Shown one piece after another: positions 58,589-64,000 of a stretch of 64,000 nt of DNA (position 1 is its first letter; each line of letters opens with the position of its first letter). The position numbers were made by a program, and so were the translations under genes. The stretch is taken from assembly GCF_015244705.1 (NCBI RefSeq), contig NZ_JABCQF010000008.1, positions 42,065-106,064 on the forward strand, read 5' to 3'. The notes below the pieces were generated by a model. That model saw only the letters and a list, made by a program, of their open reading frames with translations. It had not been told where the DNA came from and ran no database searches. This DNA is from Gluconobacter potus. Its GTDB lineage: Bacteria > Pseudomonadota > Alphaproteobacteria > Acetobacterales > Acetobacteraceae.

Positions 58589-59170
58589 TCAGGAAACCTG
58601 ATCCACGATCTTCTGGATCCAGATATCCGTAATGGGCGCATACGGAATGAGCATCCGGTAGTAAAATGCTCCGTACAGCAGATCGAGCATGAGTTCTCCC
58701 GTCTCCGTAGCCACTCCAAACTGCTCCAGCGCTTCAATCCCAGCTTTCCTTCTCGGGGCAATCCACCGATCCCAGAAAGCCTGTTCCAGAACGGAACTGG
58801 ATTGCGCAGCGGCCACCATATGCCGCAGGAGCTTCCGTCGCGGCTCATCGAGCGCATGGCTGAGATCTTCAAGAGCAAAAACCAGCGTCTGCCGGACATC
58901 CCGCCCGGCCCGATAGGCAATCCGCGGGGTCAGTTCTGACAGGAACGCATCCATGACGACGGCTGCGGCACTGTTCCAGCGGCGGTAAAGCGTCGTTTTG
59001 GCAACGCCAGAATGGCTTGCAATCGCCTCCATCGTCACCCGCTCCGGCCCCAGATCATAAGCGAGCTTCAAGGCTGCTGCCTGTGCATCCTTGGTTGCTT
59101 CCTGACTGCGTTTACGGCCACTCCCTGCTGTAGAGGCTTTCAAATCATGAATGGGCTCAGGCGTGTTCAA
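58589..59170 (-). CDS. TetR-family transcriptional regulator of the Mo-hydroxylase operon
   Basis: 193 residues. N-terminal HTH at ~40-70: ERVTMEAIASHSGVAKTTLYRRW. The ligand-binding helical part follows, with no close recognised subfamily (FYYRMLIPYAPITD near the C-terminus). Divergent from the Mo-hydroxylase operon, with a clear palindromic operator between them. So it most likely represses that operon and releases on binding a substrate-like ligand (inferred). Confidence 0.9.
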   Translation of the reverse strand: MNTPEPIHDLKASTAGSGRKRSQEATKDAQAAALKLAYDLGPERVTMEAIASHSGVAKTTLYRRWNSAAAVVMDAFLSELTPRIAYRAGRDVRQTLVFALEDLSHALDEPRRKLLRHMVAAAQSSSVLEQAFWDRWIAPRRKAGIEALEQFGVATETGELMLDLLYGAFYYRMLIPYAPITDIWIQKIVDQVS

Positions 59171-59230
59171 GAGAGATCTCCAGCGTGCATCCCCGGAAAA
59201 CTGCCACCACCTGATCTTTTTCGCAACGCT

Positions 59231-59268
59231 CCGTATCGTTTATTGACTACGATACGGATCGTATCGTA
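59231..59268. promoter_or_regulatory. TetR-type composite operator, three CGTATCGT half-sites
   Basis: CCGTATCGT (59231-59239) and ACGATACGG (59249-59257) form a perfect 9-bp inverted repeat across nine bases. Overlapping it, TACGATAC / GTATCGTA (59248-59255 and 59261-59268) form a second palindrome with a 5-bp centre. A -35-like TTGACT (59243-59248) lies between the first two half-sites, and TAACGA 18 bp later may be the -10 of the rightward promoter. Confidence 0.8.
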
Positions 59269-59324
59269 ACGATTACTCCATCGCCTGATGACGGTCGGAA
59301 CCAGACAGACGCCGGAGCAAACCT

Positions 59325-61457
59325 GTGATTGGACAATCCATCCAGAAATGGGACGCCCTCGACAAAGCCAGAGGGGCCTTTCTGTACCCTTCCGATCTGC
59401 ACTGCGATCGCTGCGTGCATCTCAAGGTCTTGCGCGCAGGCCGGGCCCATGCCCGGATTTTATCAATCGATACAGTGGCCGCGCAAAACGCCCCCGGCGT
59501 CCTGCGGGTTCTGACCCACGCCGATATCCCGGGCCTCAACAGTTTTGGCCTGATTACAGCGGATCAACCTGTTCTCTGCCATGACCGGGTGCGCTTTTCC
59601 GGTGACGCCGTGGCCCTCGTCGTGGCCGAAAGCGAGCAGGAAGCCCGGGAAGCCTGCCGGCTCATCCATGTGGACTATGAAGACCTGCCCGCCATACTGG
59701 AAGCGCGCGAGGCCCTGGCTCCGGATGCGCCCCGGATCGGACAGAACGGCAATCTCTGCCATCAGGTCGATCTGGGCTTTGGTGACGTGGAGACGGCTCT
59801 GGCAGAGTCCGAGCACGTCGTGCGCCTGACTTACAGCACAGGACGGCAGGAACATGCGTTTCTGGAGCCGGAAGCAGGCATCGCCTATCGCGATGACCGG
59901 CAACGGATCGCCATCATCTGCGGCGGCCAGAATCCCTTCGCGGACCAGAAGCAGATTGCCGCCATCCTCGGCGTTCCGGTGGAGCAGATCTACGTCTCCC
60001 ACCCGCCCATGGGGGGCGCTTTTGGTGGCAAGGAAGACCTGAACGTTCAGGCGCATCTGGCTCTGGCGGTGCAGGCCACGGGGCGGGCCGCCCGTTATGT
60101 CTATGAGCGCGAAGAAAGCATTGGCTATTCCGTCAAACGGCACCGCTTTGAGGTTGATGTCGAAGTCGGCTGTGACGCCACAGGAAAGCTGACCGGCTTC
60201 CGGGCCAGTCTTCTTGCCGATACCGGAGCCTACATGACGCTGGGACCGGCCGTCCTTGTCCTCGCTGCCGAACATGCCTCCGGCCCCTACCGTTTTCAGG
60301 CAAGCCGGATTCAGGGGCAGGTCGTCCATACCAATACCGGCAATGCCTCTGCCTTTCGCGGCTTCGGTAATCCGCAGGTCATTCTCGGCATCGAACAGGC
60401 GATGGATGCGCTGGCGGCAAAATGCGGCCTCGATCCCGTTGATTTCCGTGTGCGGAACCTTCTGCGTGGCGGGGACCGCGCCGCAGCCGGACATATCGTC
60501 CGCAATGATGTCACCCTTCCCCGCCTGATCGAAGCAGCCCGCAAGGGACCGTTGCTTTCCGCGCTGTCCGAAGAACGTCCGCAACCAGACCCGGACGGCA
60601 AGCTCCGCGCGACCGGTTTTGCCTTTGTCTGGCAGGGTTTCGGGCTGGGAGCCGGCGCCGAACCCGGATCAAGCGTGACCCTGCGCCGCGATAAAAACGG
60701 ACATTTCTGGCTGGACTGTTCCAGTGCCGATCTTGGCGAGGGCAATCTATCCGCGTTCCAGCAGATCGCCGCGTCCGGATTAGGCTGTGACCCCCATGAC
60801 ATCCGCCTCGATATCGGCACAACAGACAATACGAATTCCTGGTCCACGAACGCGTCCCGCTCCGTCGTCGTGACAGGCAACGCCGTGGCACAGGCCGCAA
60901 AACAGCTCGCCGCGAGAATAGAAGCCGGCGAAAGCGGAGCGCTTGAAGAGAAGGCGCATTTCGCTCCTTTGTTCCCGGAAAAGCTGACGCTCGGTGCGCC
61001 TCATGTCGGCTATTCCTACGGCATACAGGCCGTTCGCATCGCACTGGATACCGCAACCGCCAATGTTACGGTGGAAGAAGTCGAGACATGGCTCGATGCC
61101 GGAACGGTCATCAATCCTGATGGCGTGACCGGACAGATCGAAGGCGGTCTGGCCCAGGGGCTTGGGTTCGCCCTGAGCGAAGACCTCGTGCAACGCGAGG
61201 GGCGCGTCCTGAACAACCGCTTCTCATCCTACATCCTTCCCACAATCCGTGATGTGCCAACGGATGTTCGCGTCCATCTGATCAATCACCCCGATGCATC
61301 CAATCCCCTGGGCGCACGCGGCATTGCGGAAGTCGGGCTGACACCCGCAGCGGCGGCCATTGCCAATGCGCTGGCACGGTGCCTCGGACACCGCTTCGAA
61401 CAGTTTCCGATCAAACCGGAAGCCATTCTCCCGGTCATGGAAAAGGCCCTGTCATGA
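59325..61457 (+). CDS. Molybdenum-hydroxylase large subunit (xanthine dehydrogenase/aldehyde oxidase family)
   Basis: 710 residues, GTG start with GGAG upstream. The Mo-binding subunit of a hydroxylase with bis- or mono-pterin molybdenum. Visible: RAHARILSIDTVAAQNAPGV (aldehyde oxidase a/b hammerhead), DRVRFSGDAVALVVAE, FLEPEAGIAY, the moco motif PPMGGAFGGKED, NTGNASAFRGFGNPQ, a substrate-side GLGAGAEPGS, and GARGIAEVGLTPAAAA with the catalytic Glu. Substrate unknown; relatives use purines, N-heterocycles or aldehydes. Coupled by ATGA to the next gene. First gene of the TetR-controlled operon. Confidence 0.9.
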   Translation: MIGQSIQKWDALDKARGAFLYPSDLHCDRCVHLKVLRAGRAHARILSIDTVAAQNAPGVLRVLTHADIPGLNSFGLITADQPVLCHDRVRFSGDAVALVVAESEQEAREACRLIHVDYEDLPAILEAREALAPDAPRIGQNGNLCHQVDLGFGDVETALAESEHVVRLTYSTGRQEHAFLEPEAGIAYRDDRQRIAIICGGQNPFADQKQIAAILGVPVEQIYVSHPPMGGAFGGKEDLNVQAHLALAVQATGRAARYVYEREESIGYSVKRHRFEVDVEVGCDATGKLTGFRASLLADTGAYMTLGPAVLVLAAEHASGPYRFQASRIQGQVVHTNTGNASAFRGFGNPQVILGIEQAMDALAAKCGLDPVDFRVRNLLRGGDRAAAGHIVRNDVTLPRLIEAARKGPLLSALSEERPQPDPDGKLRATGFAFVWQGFGLGAGAEPGSSVTLRRDKNGHFWLDCSSADLGEGNLSAFQQIAASGLGCDPHDIRLDIGTTDNTNSWSTNASRSVVVTGNAVAQAAKQLAARIEAGESGALEEKAHFAPLFPEKLTLGAPHVGYSYGIQAVRIALDTATANVTVEEVETWLDAGTVINPDGVTGQIEGGLAQGLGFALSEDLVQREGRVLNNRFSSYILPTIRDVPTDVRVHLINHPDASNPLGARGIAEVGLTPAAAAIANALARCLGHRFEQFPIKPEAILPVMEKALS

Positions 61458-62746
61458 TCACCTTCCAACTCAACGGCGCACCCGTGCAGATTGCCGATCA
61501 GGGCCAAACCCTTCTGCAGGTTCTCCGCGACGATTTGCATCTGAGCGGCGCCAAGCTCGGCTGCGGCGAAGGCGAATGCGGAGCCTGCACGGTTCTCGTA
61601 AATGGGCGGCCCATCTGTTCCTGCCTTGTCGCGACCGAAACGCTGGAAGGCGCAACTGTCACCACCATCGAAGCCCTGGCCCAGACGCCGGACGGAACGG
61701 AAATCTGTTCTGCTCTGGCACGTACGGGAGGCGTTCAGTGCGGGTTCTGCACGCCCGGGATCGTCATGGCCTGGGCCGGGCGGCATCCGGATGACACCCC
61801 GGACGATGCCCTTGAAGGAAATCTCTGCCGCTGTACGGGATATGTGAAGATCCGCTCCGCGCTGGAACAGACAGGTTGCCTTCCATCAAGCAAAGCCGCC
61901 ATTTCCGACAAGGCAGATCTGTCCCTAAAGGACGCGCTGGCCTGTCTGGCTGAAAACCCCGACCTGATCCCGATTGCAGGCGGAACCGACCTCGTAGTGC
62001 GTGCGGGGCATGGCCTACAGTCCCTGCGCCTCTTTCCGCTTGCACGACTGAATACCCCCGAACTGCATCAGGTCTTCCGGGAAGGCGACACTCTCATCAT
62101 CGGCGCCCTGATGCGCTGGCAGGACATCCTGCATGACCCTATCATCGCGCAGACCGTCCCGATCATCCGGGACGTCGCCTATGGTGTTGGAAGCCCCCAG
62201 ATCAGAAATGCCGCAACCATTGGCGGCAACATCGCCACCGCCTCTCCGGCCGGAGACAGCCTTCCCGCTCTGGTCGCGCTTCAGGCCCGCATCAGGCTGA
62301 TCCACCGGGATGGAACTCGGGAAATGCCCGTTGCAGCATTCATCGCCGGCCCCGGACACACGCAACGCAGGTCAGGAGAACTGATCGCTGGCTTTGTCAT
62401 TCCCGCAAAATGTCTGGGACAACCACAGACATTCTCGAAAGTCGGCCCTCGCAAGGCGCAGGCAATTTCAAAGCTTTCCCTCGCAACGGTCAAAGTGCCT
62501 GACGATCCCGCCGGGATCAGCTTCGCCTTCGGAGCCGTCGGCCCCGTTCCCATGACATGCCCAAAAGCGCACCATGCCCTTGCCTCAGGAATACGGGACA
62601 AAGACCATCTCGGATCCGTGGCCGAACAGGCGATGTCCGAAATCACGCCGATCGACGACATGCGTTCCACAGCGTCTTACCGCAGACGCGTCGCTGGACA
62701 CCTTCTCATACGCCATTGCCGGGAGCTCTTCGCCCATGACAGCTAA
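61454..62746 (+). CDS. Mo-hydroxylase small subunit: 2Fe-2S fused to FAD domain
   Basis: 430 residues. N-terminal plant-type ferredoxin (GCGEGECGACTVLVNGRPIC with its Cys) and the second helical 2Fe-2S domain (GVQCGFCTPGIVMAW and GNLCRCTGYVKIRSAL), ~1-150. Then a FAD-binding domain of the CO-dehydrogenase medium-subunit type: IPIAGGTDLVV, GSPQIRNAATIGGNIAT and the C-terminal VGPRKAQAISK, ~165-430. It passes electrons from the Mo site to FAD. Fusion of the two modules and this order (Mo subunit gene first) is like XdhA-type proteins. Its end overlaps the Nudix gene by 11 bp. Confidence 0.92.
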   Translation: MITFQLNGAPVQIADQGQTLLQVLRDDLHLSGAKLGCGEGECGACTVLVNGRPICSCLVATETLEGATVTTIEALAQTPDGTEICSALARTGGVQCGFCTPGIVMAWAGRHPDDTPDDALEGNLCRCTGYVKIRSALEQTGCLPSSKAAISDKADLSLKDALACLAENPDLIPIAGGTDLVVRAGHGLQSLRLFPLARLNTPELHQVFREGDTLIIGALMRWQDILHDPIIAQTVPIIRDVAYGVGSPQIRNAATIGGNIATASPAGDSLPALVALQARIRLIHRDGTREMPVAAFIAGPGHTQRRSGELIAGFVIPAKCLGQPQTFSKVGPRKAQAISKLSLATVKVPDDPAGISFAFGAVGPVPMTCPKAHHALASGIRDKDHLGSVAEQAMSEITPIDDMRSTASYRRRVAGHLLIRHCRELFAHDS

Positions 62747-63152
62747 TACATTGCCCCGCGCAGGCTGCGGCGCCGTCCTCCTCAAAGAAAACTGTCTGCT
62801 GCTCGTGTACCGGAAGCGCGATCCAGAACGCGACCACTGGGGCCTTCCGGGCGGAAAGGTCGAGCCGTTTGAAACCCTGCAACAGGCCGTCAGACGGGAA
62901 ATTTTCGAGGAAACGGGCCTCCAGATTGAACGAATGATCCTGCTCTGCGTCGTGGACCAGATTGCCCCGGAGCGGAATGAACACTGGATCGCGCCCGTCT
63001 ATATCGCTGAAGACTTCACCGGGAACGCTTCCATCAGGGAACCTGAAGCCCTTGGGGACGTGAAATGGTTTCCACTTGAGCAGCTCCCAGACCGATTGAC
63101 GCATGCAACCCAGGTCGCACTTCAGGCCCTGCAGGACTGGGATGCGTCCTGA
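62736..63152 (+). CDS. Nudix hydrolase
   Basis: 138 residues. The Nudix box GX5EX7REUXEEXGU is intact: the glycine starts GGKVEPFETLQQAVRREIFE and is followed by ETGL. Start MTANTLPRAGCGAVLL lies inside the previous gene's end, so translation is coupled. Hydrolyses a nucleoside diphosphate linked to X; here ADP-ribose or 8-oxo-type purine nucleotides are possible. Pairing with an oxidising Mo-enzyme suggests damage control or metabolite processing (speculative). Confidence 0.88.
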   Translation: MTANTLPRAGCGAVLLKENCLLLVYRKRDPERDHWGLPGGKVEPFETLQQAVRREIFEETGLQIERMILLCVVDQIAPERNEHWIAPVYIAEDFTGNASIREPEALGDVKWFPLEQLPDRLTHATQVALQALQDWDAS

Positions 63153-63171
63153 ACGATACGAAAGTTGAACC

Positions 63172-63739
63172 GTGACCGAGAACACCGGAAAGACCGACCT
63201 CCCCGGCCTCTGGCAAAACGGGGTCTGGCTCAACAAACCCCGTCAAAGCGCCATTATGCCCGATATCCTTGAGATGACGACAGACAAGGGAACCGATTTC
63301 TGGCGCGAGACCTTCTATGGCTTCACACGTGACAGCGGGCATTTCTATGGCATGCCTGCACCAACCCGCTTCACCGCGCAGCTTCGTATCCGTGCCGAAT
63401 ATGAAAAGCTGTACGATCAGGCCGGCCTCATGATCCGCATTGACGAACAACACTGGGTCAAGGCCGGGATTGAACTCTCGGACGGGCGCGCCATGCTCAG
63501 CAGTGTCCTCACGGATAAATTTCTGGATACGCGCCACAGTCAGCGATGGCGTGCTGCGACTTCAGGTTTCCGGTGATGGGAGGGTTTTGCCGCTCATGCG
63601 TCTGGCATCGTTCTCGAAAGCAGGGTCCTGTCTCGTCGGTCCAATAGGCTGCTCTCCGGAGCGTGACAGCCTGAAAGTCCGCTTTTCCGACTGGACGCTC
63701 AGCGCGCCACTCGACAAGCCGCTGCACGACCTGACATGA
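63172..63739 (+). pseudogene. DUF1349 family protein, broken by a frameshift
   Basis: A GTG-started frame (134 residues) begins MTENTGKTDLPGLWQNGVWL and matches DUF1349 (TDFWRETFYGFTRDSGHFYG, QAGLMIRIDEQHWVKAGIEL). It loses the fold at about 63525. The missing C-terminal half continues in the +1 frame: SDGVLRLQVSGDGRVLPLMR, then FSDWTLSAP and HDLT. About 15 residues seem also to be absent at the join. So it is either a pseudogene or needs a sequence check. Follows the Nudix gene by 19 bp; overlaps the next gene by ATGA. Confidence 0.85.
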
Positions 63740-63837
63740 TGTCCTCGCAAACCGAAAAGCAGAAAATGCTGGTTGGCGAGTTCTATGTTGCCAGCGTTTC
63801 TGAATTGCAGCGGAACATGACGCAATGTGCGGAATGC
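63736..63837 (+). pseudogene. Sugar O-acetyltransferase (maltose/galactoside type), 5' fragment cut by IS
   Basis: 34 residues remain: MMSSQTEKQKMLVGEFYV then SVSELQRNMTQCAEC, the typical N-terminus of Maa/LacA/NodL left-handed-helix acetyltransferases. The frame runs on into the IS element with no further match. The rest may lie beyond the IS, outside the window. Residue 13 is Val where most homologues have Ala (MLAGELY), with Phe16 and Val18 also unusual. Confidence 0.7.
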
Positions 63838-64000
63838 CTAGGCCATGTTGACAAAAGACCCAATCCAGAGTCTTGCGGCGGCGATATTGAGGAAACTCTT
63901 GAAGGATAAGGCGGTCTTGTCGTAGCGGGTCGCGATGCGGCGCATTTGCTTGAGCCTGTTGAACATCCGCTCGATGTGGTTGCGATCCCTGTAACGCCGC
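63838..64000 (-). mobile_element. IS5-family insertion sequence, transposase C-terminal part (cut by window edge)
   Basis: The minus strand encodes the last 53 residues of a DDE transposase: RRYRDRNHIERMFNRLKQMR, ATRYDKTALSFKSFLNIA, RLWIGSFVNMA and stop. This is the IS5/IS1031-like C-terminal Y-x2-R-x6-E (here Y3-R-D-R...E10) region. The stop TAG falls in CTAG at 63838-63841, the sequence type targeted by IS427-group elements, so the stop may be supplied by the target site. The rest of the IS is outside. Confidence 0.88.

Overview
The window looks like a chromosomal segment of an acetic acid bacterium (Acetobacteraceae, most likely Gluconobacter or a close relative). The evidence is the alphaproteobacterial gene content and protein character (PDH E1 beta with an N-terminal lipoyl domain, a fused ppiD-trpEGDC run, DUF3126, DUF3429, LapA and SecB), an hpn hopanoid cluster of the hpnABC/DE/shc/G kind, a GAAC-N7-GAAC LexA box of the alphaproteobacterial type, and moderately high GC. 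No search could be run, so the taxonomic call is inference.

Layout, left to right. 1-7.5 kb (minus strand): the start of pdhB, pdhA, then a ppiD-trpE-trpG-trpD-trpC operon. 7.7-13.8 kb (plus): tpiA-secG, pyrG-kdsA, eno and ftsB, with a DUF3429 gene opposed. 13.8-24.5 kb: rpmG, SOS-autoregulated lexA, a lipoprotein, pgsA, uvrC, a membrane-type dipeptidase, xth, an orphan OmpR-type response regulator, a small YkuD L,D-transpeptidase, a CPA antiporter and a GNAT. 24.5-31.1 kb: an RsmB-type rRNA methyltransferase, guaB, tRNA-Gln, ppx-rlmE and an SSS symporter. 31-42 kb: the hopanoid region (hpnG, shc, hpnE, hpnD / cupin + Tat-signal aminotransferase / hpnC, hpnB, hpnA, and divergent hpnL), encoding squalene synthesis through hydroxysqualene, cyclisation to hopene and the first side-chain steps. 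42-57.4 kb: prephenate dehydrogenase, pyk, an SH3 protein, a DsrE-ThiF pair, small envelope proteins, pdxJ-pdxA, an M20 peptidase, a 1030-residue repeat/glycosyltransferase protein, secB, lapA-pyrF-trpF.

57.5-64 kb is the accessory part. A tRNA-Ser(GGA) is followed by GTCTCA repeats, a decayed P4-type integrase, a degenerate segment and a TetR gene. The TetR gene is divergent from a molybdenum-hydroxylase operon: catalytic subunit, fused 2Fe-2S/FAD subunit, Nudix hydrolase, a frameshifted DUF1349 gene, and a sugar O-acetyltransferase start cut off by an IS5-family element. A three-half-site operator lies across the -35 of the operon promoter. This island sits directly after trpF, where trpB-trpA would be expected in many alphaproteobacteria.

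Most of the window is conserved housekeeping. The parts that repay a second look are the 1030-residue repeat protein with glycosyltransferase domains that appear to lack catalytic residues, the regulated Mo-hydroxylase island, the cupin/periplasmic-aminotransferase pair embedded in the hopanoid locus, the small YkuD protein, and the run of convergent gene ends with strong hairpins but no U-tract.
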